Shown here piece after piece: positions 52,404 through 61,369 of a stretch of 64,000 bases of DNA (position 1 is the stretch's first letter; the number at the start of each line of letters is the position of its first letter). The stretch comes from CAINDZ01 sp964399195. Lineage in GTDB: Bacteria > Krumholzibacteriota > Krumholzibacteriia > LZORAL124-64-63. Position numbers and translations under genes: made by a program. The notes under the pieces were generated by a model. That model was given only the letters and a program-made list of their open reading frames with translations. It did no database searches and had not been told where the DNA came from. Location of the stretch: assembly GCA_964399195.1 (NCBI GenBank), contig CAYNPY010000004.1:12770-76769 (forward strand). The letters are read 5' to 3'.

Positions 52404-55400
52404 ATGACCCACGACGACGCCACGCCGCCGGACCGCTCCGAGGACGCCGAGCGCACGCTCCCGCTGGACCGCACCGTGCCGCTGGACCACGGAGGCGCCG
52501 GCGGCCTGCCCGCCGACGAGGACGTCGGCACCGTCATCGGCCCCTACCAACTTGTCAGGCGCATCGGCCAGGGCGGCATGGGCGACGTCTGGCTGGCCGA
52601 GCAGTCCGAGCCGATCAGGCGCCGCGTCGCGCTGAAGGTCATCAAGCAGGGCATGGACACCCGCGCGGTCGTGGCGCGCTTCGACGCCGAGCGGCAGGCC
52701 CTCGCGCTGATGGACCACCCCTGCATCGCGAAGGTGCTCGACGCGGGCGCCACGCAGCGCGGCCGCCCCTTCTTCGTCATGGAGTACGTCGAGGGCGAAC
52801 CGGTCAACGAGTACTGCAACCGCCGCAACCTGAGCACGCGCGCGCGGCTGGAGCTGTTCGTGCGCATCTGCGAGGGCGTGCAGCACGCGCACCAGAAGGC
52901 GGTCATCCACCGCGACCTGAAGCCGTCGAACATCCTGGTCGCCGAGGTGGACGGCCGGCCGGTGCCCAAGATCATCGACTTCGGCGTGGCCAAGGCCACC
53001 ACGCAGCGCCTGACCGAGATGACGATGTTCACGGAGATGGGCCAGATCATCGGCACGCCCGAGTACATGAGCCCCGAGCAGGCCGCCGCGAACGACGACG
53101 ACATCGACACGCGGGCCGACGTCTACGCGCTGGGCGTCATCCTCTACGAGCTGCTGGCCGGCGCGCTGCCGTTCGAGTCGCGCGAGCTGCGCAAGGCCGG
53201 CTACGACGCCATCCGCCGCATCATCGTCGAACAGGACCCGCCGCGGCCCAGCACGCGCTTCAGCGCGCTGGGCGAGCGCGCCACGCAGGTGGCCGCGCAC
53301 CACGGCACGGCGCCGCAGCGCCTGCGCAGCGAGCTGCGCGGGGACCTCGACTGGATCACGATGAAGGCGCTGGAGAAGGACCGGAACCGGCGCTACGAGA
53401 CGGCCAACGGCCTGGCGGCCGACGTCAGGCGCCACCTGCGCGACGAGCCGGTGGTGGCCGGCCCGCCCAGCACTTCGTATCGGCTGGACAAGCTGGTGCG
53501 GCGCAACCGCGGCACGTTCGCGGCGGTGGCCGTCGTCGCCGTGGTGATGATCGGCGCGACGGTGGTCAGCTCGGTGATGTACGCGCGCGAGCAGGCCGCC
53601 TCCCGCGCCGCGAAGCGCGAGGCGGTGCGTTCGGCGCAGGTCTCGCGCTTCCTGGGCGACATGCTGACGGGCGTGGGCCCGCACGTGGCGCGCGGGCGCG
53701 ACACGGAGTTGCTGCGCGCGATCCTCGCCGACACGCAGAAGCGCCTGTCGACCGAGCTGGCCGACCAGCCCGAGGTCGAGGCCACGCTGCGCCTGCAGCT
53801 GGCGCACACCTACCGCCAGCTGGGCGACTGGGACGCCGCGGGCAAGCAGATCGAGCGCATCAAGGAGCTGCAGTCCGCGCGCGGCATCGAGCAGCCGGGC
53901 CGCGGCCTGGTGGCTGGCGCCGAGGCCGTGCTGGCCTGGGCCCGCGGCGACCTGCCCGCGGCAGAGACGCTCTACCGCGAGTCGCTCGCCGCCATGGCGG
54001 GCCAGGCGGCCATGGATTCGCTGGCCTGGGCCGAGTCCAACCTGCAGCTGGGCAACATCGTCGTGCAGCTGGGACGCTACGACGAGGCCGATTCGCTGAT
54101 GCACGTCTCGCTCGGCGTCTACCGCCGGCTCTCGCCCGAGAGCGACGCCATCGCCGTCACGCTCAACAGCCTGGGCAACCTGGGCCGCTACCAGGGCGAC
54201 CTCGAGGCGTCCGAAGCGAACTACCGCGAAGCGCTGGCCATCCACCGCCGCGTGCTGGGCGAGGACCACCCCTACATCTCGACCGACCTGCACAACCTGG
54301 GCCGCCTGCTGGAGGCGCGCGGCAAGGCGGCCGAGGCGGAAGCCATGCTGCTGGAATCGCTGGTGGTGCTCGACAAGGTCTACCCGGGCGCGCACGCCGA
54401 CAAGGCCCTCGTCATGCGCTCGGTGGCGGAGTTCTACCTGAACCAGCAGCGGCCGGACCGGGCCGACTCGCTGACCCACGCCGCGCTGGCGATGACGCGG
54501 CAGATCTACGGCGACGACTCCATCGAGACCTACCGCGCCCGCGTGGCCGTGGGCGAGCTGATGCAGCGGGGCGGCCGCCTGCAGGAGGCCGAGAAGATCT
54601 TCGCCGACATCGTGCCGGTCGCGCGCCGTCAGGCGGCTCTGGACCCACTGCTGCTGCCGGACGTGCTGCATCGCCAGGCCACCGCCTGTTCGCGGCAGGG
54701 CCGCGACCGCGAGGCCGTCCCGCTGTTCGAGGAGGCGGTCGCCCTCTACACCGCGGCGCAGGGCGCCGACCACCCCAACACCCTGCTCGTGCGCAACGAC
54801 TGCGCGCGCTCCCTGTCCAACCTGGGCGAGGACGCCGCGGCGCTGCAGCAGCTGCAGTCCGTGCTCGAGGCCCGCGAGCGGGTGCTGGGCCCATCGCACC
54901 CCGAGACGTCGATCACGCGCGTGGACCTGGGCCGCACGCTGTGGCGGCTGGACCGCTTCCCGGAGGCCGAGGCCTCGCTGCGTCGCGGCCGCGACGACTA
55001 CGTGGCGGCGAAGGGCCCGGAGAATCCCGGCCGCTGGCCGGCGACGATCCACCTGGCCGCCGCGCTGCGCGACCTCGGCCGCTTCGAGGAGGCGACGAAG
55101 GACCTGCGCGAAGCGGAGGCGTTCTACCTCAAGCAGCAGGGCGAAGCCGGCACCACCACGCGCCTGATCCGCGCGCGCCTGGCGTCCATCGCCCTGTGTG
55201 AGGGCCGCGCCGAGGAGGCCGACCGCCTGGCCGCGCAGGCCCTGGACCCGGCGCCCGGCGCCGTGGCCGACTGGCTGCCCGGCCGCGTGCAGCTCGAGTT
55301 CGGCCAGGCGCTCCTCGGCCGCGGCCGGCTCGACGACGCGCTGCCTCGGCTGCGCCGCGGCTACGACCTGCTGTTGGCGGGCAAGGGCCCCGCCGACATC

Positions 55401-55493
55401 GACACGCAGGCTGCGGTGCGCCTGCTGATCAAATCATGCGAGAAGCAGGGCCACGCCGCCGAGGCGGCGAAGTGGCGCGCGAAGCTGATCTGA
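52404..55493 (+). CDS. membrane serine/threonine protein kinase with TPR tail
   Basis: This 1029-residue kinase starts at ATG 52404 with a GGGAG site 5 nt upstream. Catalytic elements: IGQGGMGDVW, VALKVIKQG, H169-R-D-L-K-P-S-N, DFGVAKATT and an activation loop TEMTMFTEMGQIIGTPEYMSPEQ. A transmembrane helix (TFAAVAVVAVVMIGATVVSSVMYA) follows near residue 375. The rest is TPR (LNSLGNLGRYQGDLEASEANYREAL, LHNLGRLLEARGKAAEAEAML). The kinase domain shares a 550-bp identical DNA tract with the next gene. Neighbouring genes do not show its target. Confidence 0.93.
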   Translation: MTHDDATPPDRSEDAERTLPLDRTVPLDHGGAGGLPADEDVGTVIGPYQLVRRIGQGGMGDVWLAEQSEPIRRRVALKVIKQGMDTRAVVARFDAERQALALMDHPCIAKVLDAGATQRGRPFFVMEYVEGEPVNEYCNRRNLSTRARLELFVRICEGVQHAHQKAVIHRDLKPSNILVAEVDGRPVPKIIDFGVAKATTQRLTEMTMFTEMGQIIGTPEYMSPEQAAANDDDIDTRADVYALGVILYELLAGALPFESRELRKAGYDAIRRIIVEQDPPRPSTRFSALGERATQVAAHHGTAPQRLRSELRGDLDWITMKALEKDRNRRYETANGLAADVRRHLRDEPVVAGPPSTSYRLDKLVRRNRGTFAAVAVVAVVMIGATVVSSVMYAREQAASRAAKREAVRSAQVSRFLGDMLTGVGPHVARGRDTELLRAILADTQKRLSTELADQPEVEATLRLQLAHTYRQLGDWDAAGKQIERIKELQSARGIEQPGRGLVAGAEAVLAWARGDLPAAETLYRESLAAMAGQAAMDSLAWAESNLQLGNIVVQLGRYDEADSLMHVSLGVYRRLSPESDAIAVTLNSLGNLGRYQGDLEASEANYREALAIHRRVLGEDHPYISTDLHNLGRLLEARGKAAEAEAMLLESLVVLDKVYPGAHADKALVMRSVAEFYLNQQRPDRADSLTHAALAMTRQIYGDDSIETYRARVAVGELMQRGGRLQEAEKIFADIVPVARRQAALDPLLLPDVLHRQATACSRQGRDREAVPLFEEAVALYTAAQGADHPNTLLVRNDCARSLSNLGEDAAALQQLQSVLEARERVLGPSHPETSITRVDLGRTLWRLDRFPEAEASLRRGRDDYVAAKGPENPGRWPATIHLAAALRDLGRFEEATKDLREAEAFYLKQQGEAGTTTRLIRARLASIALCEGRAEEADRLAAQALDPAPGAVADWLPGRVQLEFGQALLGRGRLDDALPRLRRGYDLLLAGKGPADIDTQAAVRLLIKSCEKQGHAAEAAKWRAKLI
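52867..53416 (+). repeat. 550-bp identical tract, copy 1 (kinase gene)
   Basis: This is identical base for base, by eye, with 55997-56546 at a fixed offset of 3130 bp. It covers the kinase catalytic and activation loops and the C-lobe. Divergence resumes abruptly at both ends. Confidence 0.85.
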
Positions 55494-55551
55494 CGCATCC
55501 GGCTCCCGCTGCCGGCTCCGGGCCCGCAACGACGACCGCCAGGAGGACCCC

Positions 55552-58498
55552 GTGACCGACCCGAATCTGCCCGGCGCGCCTGATGACGACCGCACGCTTC
55601 CGCTCACTGGCGCCGACCGCGGCTCGCGCCAGAACGACGACGGCGGCGACGACATCGGCGCCGTCTTCGGCCCGTATCGGCTCATCAGGCGCATCGGCCA
55701 GGGCGGCATGGGCGACGTCTTCGAGGCCGAGCAGTCCGAGCCGATCAAGCGCCGCGTCGCCCTGAAGGTGATCAAGCAGGGCATGGACACCCGCGCGGTC
55801 GTCGCCCGCTTCGACGCCGAGCGGCAGGCCCTCGCGCTGATGGATCATCCGTGCATCGCCAAGGTGTACGACGCCGGCGCCACCGACCGCGGCCGCCCCT
55901 ACTTCGTCATGGAGTACGTCGAGGGCGAGCCCATCACCGACTACTGCAACTGGCGCAAGCTCCCCACCCGCGCCAGGCTCGAGCTGTTCGTCCGCGTCTG
56001 CGAGGGCGTGCAGCACGCGCACCAGAAGGCGGTCATCCACCGCGACCTGAAGCCGTCGAACATCCTGGTCGCCGAGGTGGACGGCCGGCCGGTGCCCAAG
56101 ATCATCGACTTCGGCGTGGCCAAGGCCACCACGCAGCGCCTGACCGAGATGACGATGTTCACGGAGATGGGCCAGATCATCGGCACGCCCGAGTACATGA
56201 GCCCCGAGCAGGCCGCCGCGAACGACGACGACATCGACACGCGGGCCGACGTCTACGCGCTGGGCGTCATCCTCTACGAGCTGCTGGCCGGCGCGCTGCC
56301 GTTCGAGTCGCGCGAGCTGCGCAAGGCCGGCTACGACGCCATCCGCCGCATCATCGTCGAACAGGACCCGCCGCGGCCCAGCACGCGCTTCAGCGCGCTG
56401 GGCGAGCGCGCCACGCAGGTGGCCGCGCACCACGGCACGGCGCCGCAGCGCCTGCGCAGCGAGCTGCGCGGGGACCTCGACTGGATCACGATGAAGGCGC
56501 TGGAGAAGGACCGGAACCGGCGCTACGAGACGGCCAACGGCCTGGCCGCCGACGTGCGGCGCCATCTGAAGAACGAACCCGTCACCGCCGGCCCGCCCAG
56601 CACCTCGTACCGGCTGGGCAAGCTGGTGCGGCGCAACCGCGGCGCCGTGGCGACCGGATCGGCGCTGGTGCTCATGCTGGCGGTGCTGGCCGTGTCGATG
56701 TCCGTGCAGGCCGGCCGCCTGGCGCGCGAGCGCGACCGCACCGCCGTGCAGGCGGCCAAGGCGGAGAAGACCACCGAGTTCCTGCAGTCGATGCTCGGCG
56801 GCATCAGCCCGTCCACCGCCCGCGGCCGCGACACGAAGCTGCTCGAGGAGATCCTGCTCACCACCGACCGGCGCACGCGGTCCGAGCTGGCCGGCCAGCC
56901 GGAGGTCGAGGCCGCGATCCGCGGCACGCTGGGGCAGACCTACGCGGCCATCGGCAAGTTCCCCGAGGCGCTGGCCAACCTGCAGGTGGCCGACTCGCTG
57001 CAGACAGCGCTGCTGGGCGATGACGCAGCCGCCACGCTGACCACGCGCCGCAGCCTCGGCGACGCCCTGCTCCGGGCGGGCCGCCACGCCGAGGCCGAGG
57101 CGCAGCTGCGCGCCGTCATCGCCGCCGCGCAGGCGGCCCGCGGCCCGGACGACGCCGTCGCGCTGCGGGCCATGGTCGACCTGTCAGACCTCTTCGTCCG
57201 CACGGGCAAGCTCAAGGAATCGCTGGAACTCGGCGAGGCGGCCGTCGCCGCGTACGGGCGCCGGCCGGGCGCCGCTTCCCAATACGCGCCCCAGGACGCG
57301 CTGCGCGCCAAGGTCGCGCTGGCGTTCGCGCTGGCCAACGCCGAACGGTACGCCCGCGCCGACACGCTGTTGAACGAGGCGATCGCCGGGTACGTCGCCG
57401 CCTTCGGCGCGGACCATCCGCAGGCCCTCAACGCGAGGAGCACGCTCGCCATCATCCAGCAGTACACGCAGCGGCCGGAGGACGCCCTGCGGACCTTCGA
57501 GGAGGTCATCGCCGACGCCACGCGCGTCTACGGCGCGGACCATCCCGAGACGATCAAGGCGCGATCCAACCTCGCCTTCCTGTACATCAAGCTGGGCCGC
57601 CTCGACGAGGCCGAGGCCACGCACCGCGAGCTCGTCGCGGCGACGACCCGGATCTACGGGGCCGACAACGCCGAGACCATCGTCTCCCGGCAGAACCTGG
57701 GCAACACGCTGCTCGCCCAGGGCCGCTATCCCGAGGCGGAAGCGTACCTGGACGACCTCCTGGCGACCTGCCGGCGCGTGCTGGGCGCCGACCACCGCCG
57801 CACGCTGGCCGTGATGGGCCTGCTGGCCAACCTCTACNNNNNNNNNNGACCAGCAACGGCGGTTCCCCGAGGCGGCGGCCATGCTGGGCCAGATCGCCCG
57901 CGACTCGCAGGCCAACCTCGGCGAGACCCACGCGGCCGTGGTCATCAACTACTACAACTGGGCCGCCAAGCTGCAGGACATGGGCGACAACCGCGCGGCC
58001 GAGCCCGTCTTCCGCACCGCCCTGGACAAGCACCAGCGCGGCGACGGCACCGACAAGCCGTACGTGGCGGCGATCCTCAACGGACTGGGCCGGGCCGTGG
58101 CCGCAAATGGCAAGGTGACAGGTGGCGACGCGGACGAAGCCGACTCGCTGCTGGCCTCGGGCCTCGCGATGCGCGAGCGCCTGTTCGGGCCCGCGCACGC
58201 CGAGGTGGCGTACTCACTGGCCACGATGGGCGAAGTGCTGCACCTGCGCGGCGATCACAACGGTGCGGTCACGCGCCTGCGCGCCTGCGTCGCCCTGCGC
58301 GACAGCCTGCTGGCGCCCGACGACTGGACGCTCGCCAGCACGCGCAGCGAGCTGGCGCGGTGCCTGGTCGAGACCGGGAAGAATGCCGAGGCCATTCCGC
58401 TGCTGGAGTCGGCCATCAAGGGGCTCGAGGCCCAGGACTTCACGGCGGACCTGGCGAAGGAAGCGAGGGCGCTGCTGGCGCGGGCGCGGCGGGGGTAG
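55552..58498 (+). CDS. membrane serine/threonine protein kinase with TPR tail, interrupted by an assembly gap
   Basis: This is a paralogue of the upstream kinase, 58 nt after it, with GTG 55552 preceded by an AGGAGG site. It has the same motifs (IGQGGMGDVFEAE, HRDLKPSN, DFGVAKATT), a transmembrane helix (ATGSALVLMLAVLAVSMSVQ) and TPRs. Ten Ns at 57838-57847 break it. Up to the gap it reads in one frame (...GLLANLY). After the gap it continues in another frame (DQQRRFPEAAAMLGQ from 57848) to the stop at 58496-58498. The frame change is most simply due to the gap length being a placeholder, so I treat this as one gene. Confidence 0.88.
55997..56546 (+). repeat. 550-bp identical tract, copy 2 (kinase gene)
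   Basis: Second copy of the tract at 52867-53416, in the same coding frame of the paralogous kinase. Confidence 0.85.
57838..57847. other. assembly gap (10 N) inside a kinase gene
   Basis: The placeholder gap shifts the reading frame of the TPR region. Sequence on both sides is consistent with one continuous gene. Confidence 0.9.
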
Positions 58499-58638
58499 GA
58501 CGGCGTTGGCCCCATGGAACAAGAGGCAAATCGTCGTTTTTTCTGACAAGCCACCGCCCGCTTCTGCTAGACTCGTTCCCGCCCAGAACCGGCCCGCCGC
58601 CCGCCAGGTGGCGGCCCCACCCCGACCCGGGAGCCACC

Positions 58639-59298
58639 ATGATGCCCTGCTTTATCGCCCTGCCCTCGCGCCCGACGGCCCGCGGCCGCCGGCCCCTGGC
58701 CGCCGCCCTCGTCCTGCTCGCGCTCGCCGCGCTCGCCGCGCCGGCCCTCGCCCAGGTCTGGAACGAATCCGGCGATGCCGGCGAGTACCCCTGGACCGGG
58801 CAGACGCCCGTCGGCCTGTACGCGCTGAACCAGATCAACGGATCACTGCAAGCCGACTCCGATGTCGACCTGTACTGCCTCGAGGTGCTGAACCCGGCCC
58901 TGTTCTCGGCCAGCCTGCAGTGCGCGGTCGCGGCCGACCCGAACATCTGGATCTTCCACTTCACCGGCCAGGGCATCGCCCACAACGACGTCTGCGCCGG
59001 CGGCGGCAAGACCATCCCGCCGGGCATGGTGAGCGTGGGCACCTACTACGTGGCCGTGGCGCCGTTCGGCCGGCAGGCGGCGAGCATCAGCGGCGACATG
59101 TGGCAGAACGCGCTGTTCACCGGCCCCCGCGCGCCCGACGGCCCCGGCGCCGGCAACAACCTGATCGGCTGGAACGGCGCCGTCGTCATCCCCGGCGTCG
59201 TGCCCTACACGATCAACTTCACGGGCGCCAGCTACTGCGGCACGGCGATCCCGGAGGAAGGGCAGGCGTGGGGGGCGTTGAAGGCGATCTACCGCTGA
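58639..59298 (+). CDS. exported protein with WGALKAIYR tail (paralogue of 43746-44414)
   Basis: This exported protein of 219 residues has a GGGAG site 6 nt upstream and a signal peptide (LAAALVLLALAALAAPALAQ). The mature part begins VWNESGDAGEYPW and continues with SDVDLYCLEVLNP, SLQCAVAADPNIWIF and VGTYYVAVAPFG, the same PPC-like beta-sandwich as the protein at 43746. The last residues are QAWGALKAIYR. It stands alone between the kinase and a convergent gene. The function is unknown. Confidence 0.82.
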   Translation: MMPCFIALPSRPTARGRRPLAAALVLLALAALAAPALAQVWNESGDAGEYPWTGQTPVGLYALNQINGSLQADSDVDLYCLEVLNPALFSASLQCAVAADPNIWIFHFTGQGIAHNDVCAGGGKTIPPGMVSVGTYYVAVAPFGRQAASISGDMWQNALFTGPRAPDGPGAGNNLIGWNGAVVIPGVVPYTINFTGASYCGTAIPEEGQAWGALKAIYR

Positions 59299-59332
59299 TC
59301 TGGAGTGAACCCGCTTGTGGACCGAGAGGCGC

Positions 59333-59348
59333 GTTGCGCCGGCGCAAC
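59333..59348. repeat. dispersed palindrome GTTGCGCCGGCGCAAC, copy 3
   Basis: This perfect 16-bp palindrome lies between convergent stops, 35 nt after the stop of the exported protein and 6 nt after that of the minus-strand CPXCG gene. It is identical to the copy at 30658-30673. Confidence 0.6.
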
Positions 59349-59353
59349 CGGAA

Positions 59354-59545
59354 CTACTCGTCCTCGGTCCGCCCCACGATGCTCTCGACCACGCCGGCGC
59401 AGCTCATCAGCGTGATCACGATCGGCCGGCAGCACACCTGGCAGTCCTCGATGTAGACCTGCCGGCGCACCGAGCAGTCGACGGCGACCTCGATCTCCTC
59501 ACCGCAGTAGGGGCAGGTCAGGTCGGCGGTCTGGGAGTCGTCCAT
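59354..59545 (-). CDS. small CPXCG motif zinc-ribbon-like protein
   Basis: This 63-residue protein has two Cys pairs, C-P-Y-C-G and C-Q-V-C-C-R-P, the pattern of the CPXCG cysteine-rich family that probably binds zinc. Its ATG at 59545 shares the A with the rsgA stop (TGATG), and the GGGAGG site lies 5 nt upstream. It is therefore coupled to rsgA translation. Its role is unknown; the coupling hints at ribosome assembly, which is inference. Confidence 0.85.
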   Translation of the reverse strand: MDDSQTADLTCPYCGEEIEVAVDCSVRRQVYIEDCQVCCRPIVITLMSCAGVVESIVGRTEDE

Positions 59546-60633
59546 CACGGCCTCCCGGTCTTCTTGTAATAGTCCTTGATCACGCGCCCCATGATCCGCC
59601 CCTGGCGATGCTGCTCGGCGCGCGCCCGCGCGTCGGTCTTCGTGGCGGCCACCTGCTGTTCGCGCTGCAGCTTGTGCCAGCTGGCCAGGCGCTCGGGATC
59701 CAGCGCGCCGGTCTCCACCGCCTCGCGCACCGCGCAGTCGGGTTCCTCAAGATGCCTGCAGTCGCGGAAGCGGCACGAGGGCGCCAGCGCCTCGATGTCC
59801 GGGAACGCGAGCGCGATGCCGTCCTCGTCGCCGGTCAGCCCGATCGCGCGCAGGCCCGGCGTGTCGATGATGACGCCGTGGCCGGGGATGCACACCAGCT
59901 CGCGCGCCACGGTGGTGTGGCGCCCGCGCCCGTCGGCTTCACGAATACCGCCTGTGGCCTGCCGCTGCTCGCCCAGCAGCGCGTTGATCAGCGTCGACTT
60001 GCCGGCGCCGGACGGCCCCAGCAGGATGGCGGTGCGGCCGGCGGCCACGTGTTCGAGCAGGCCGGCCGCGCTCGCGCCGTCCAGCCCGTTGACCGCCAGG
60101 ATCTCCACGCCGATCGCCACCGAGGCCACCGCCTCGCGCGCGGCCTCGGCATCGATGGAAAGGTCGCTCTTGGTCAGCACCACCACCGGCGTCGCGCCCG
60201 AGCTCCAGGCCACCGACAGTTCGCGCTCCAGCCGGCGCAGGTTGGGCTCGTCGGCGATCGGGTGCACCACGAACACCGTGTCGACGTTCGCCGCCAGCGC
60301 CTGCACGTCGGACGTGCGGCCGGCATCGCCGCGGACGATGGCGTTGCGCCGCGTCAGGACGGCCTCGATCAGCGCGGCGCCGTCGCCGTCGGGAACCGAC
60401 AGCGCGACCCAGTCGCCGGCAACCGGCAGCGCCGCCTGACCCTCGCCGCTCTTGAGCAGGCGCGCGGCCGTGCCGGCGCGCACGATGCCCTTCGCGGTCG
60501 CCACCAGCGAGCTCGTGCGGTCGCCGCGGACGACGCGGCCGGCGACCAGGCCTGCGGCGCCATGGGGCGCGAACAGATCCTGCCAGTGCGGGGACCAGCC
60601 CAGTTCGGCCGGCGTGGGGATGTCGATGTTCAA
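59545..60633 (-). CDS. rsgA: RsgA, ribosome small-subunit-dependent GTPase A
   Basis: This 362-residue circularly permuted GTPase checks maturation of the 30S subunit. The motifs follow the permuted order: G4 TKSD, G1 GPSGAGKST, G3 DTPG. An N-terminal OB fold (VAGRVVRGDRTSSLV) and a C-terminal zinc site C-x4-C-x-H-x5-C (CRFRDCRHLEEPDC) complete the family signature. I prefer a TTG start at 60633 because AGGAGG lies 7 nt upstream; the ATG at 60681 has no ribosome site. It overlaps the CPXCG gene by one base. Confidence 0.93.
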   Translation of the reverse strand: MNIDIPTPAELGWSPHWQDLFAPHGAAGLVAGRVVRGDRTSSLVATAKGIVRAGTAARLLKSGEGQAALPVAGDWVALSVPDGDGAALIEAVLTRRNAIVRGDAGRTSDVQALAANVDTVFVVHPIADEPNLRRLERELSVAWSSGATPVVVLTKSDLSIDAEAAREAVASVAIGVEILAVNGLDGASAAGLLEHVAAGRTAILLGPSGAGKSTLINALLGEQRQATGGIREADGRGRHTTVARELVCIPGHGVIIDTPGLRAIGLTGDEDGIALAFPDIEALAPSCRFRDCRHLEEPDCAVREAVETGALDPERLASWHKLQREQQVAATKTDARARAEQHRQGRIMGRVIKDYYKKTGRP

Positions 60634-60733
60634 GGGTGCGCCTCCTGGCCGCGGCTGCCGCGGCAGGTCCCATGGTGTCACGCGGCGAGCGGCGGCACAA
60701 GGCCGCCGTGCAGCGCCGCGGACGACGGCGCCC

Positions 60734-61237
60734 TCAAGCCTCGACGATGGATTCGACGCACTCGCCCGCCGGCGGCAGCGGGATGATGACCCCGCCCCCG
60801 CGCTTGCCGCCGACGGTCAGCAGCCTGTCGTTCGGGCAGCCCTCGTCACGGTAGGCGATGGGAAGCAGGTCCGGGTGCGTCAGGCCCAGCATCTCCTGGT
60901 ACCAGCCGGCGTAGGCCCAGTCCGAGCCGCGGCCCGCCTCGGCGATGAGCGGGAATTCCTCGAGGAACCGCTTCGCCAGCTTCAGCGGATCCAGGTTCGC
61001 GGCGTACGACCAGTCGAAGTACTTGGCGCCCGCGCCGCTGGTGTAGTGCGCCGAGAGGTGCTCCCACTCCACCAGCCGCGCGCCGTGCTTGACCGAGATG
61101 TTGGTGACCGGCGTGATCGAACAGCGCCAGTGCTCGCCGCCCGGCGACAGGCCCGGCGCGATGCGCAGGCGCTGGTGGCCGAGGCGGTGCAGTTCATTGA
61201 CCATCAAGAGAACCCTGCGATAGACGGCGTCGTCCAC
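60734..61237 (-). CDS. conserved hypothetical protein
   Basis: This 167-residue cytoplasmic protein of unrecognised family starts at GTG 61237 with a GGGAG stretch upstream. Visible blocks include LHRLGHQRLRIAPGLSPGG, WRCSITPVTNIS, GAKYFDWSYAANLDPLKLAKRFLEEFP and WAYAGWYQEMLGLTHPD. They are well-ordered, Trp/Tyr-rich and look conserved, with a typical codon pattern, so the gene is probably real. It has no signal peptide or membrane segment. It lies in a minus-strand run upstream of rsgA. Confidence 0.7.
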   Translation of the reverse strand: MDDAVYRRVLLMVNELHRLGHQRLRIAPGLSPGGEHWRCSITPVTNISVKHGARLVEWEHLSAHYTSGAGAKYFDWSYAANLDPLKLAKRFLEEFPLIAEAGRGSDWAYAGWYQEMLGLTHPDLLPIAYRDEGCPNDRLLTVGGKRGGGVIIPLPPAGECVESIVEA

Positions 61238-61369
61238 GGTGGTGGCGCTCCCGGAGGTGGGGTCAACGGCGCGGCCGGGCGGCTCTTACCAAGGGAGCGC
61301 CCGGCGGTTTCGTTTGCCGTTATCGGCAGGGACGCGCCGAACATTGAGCGGACAGGCGGACGGGGCGGG

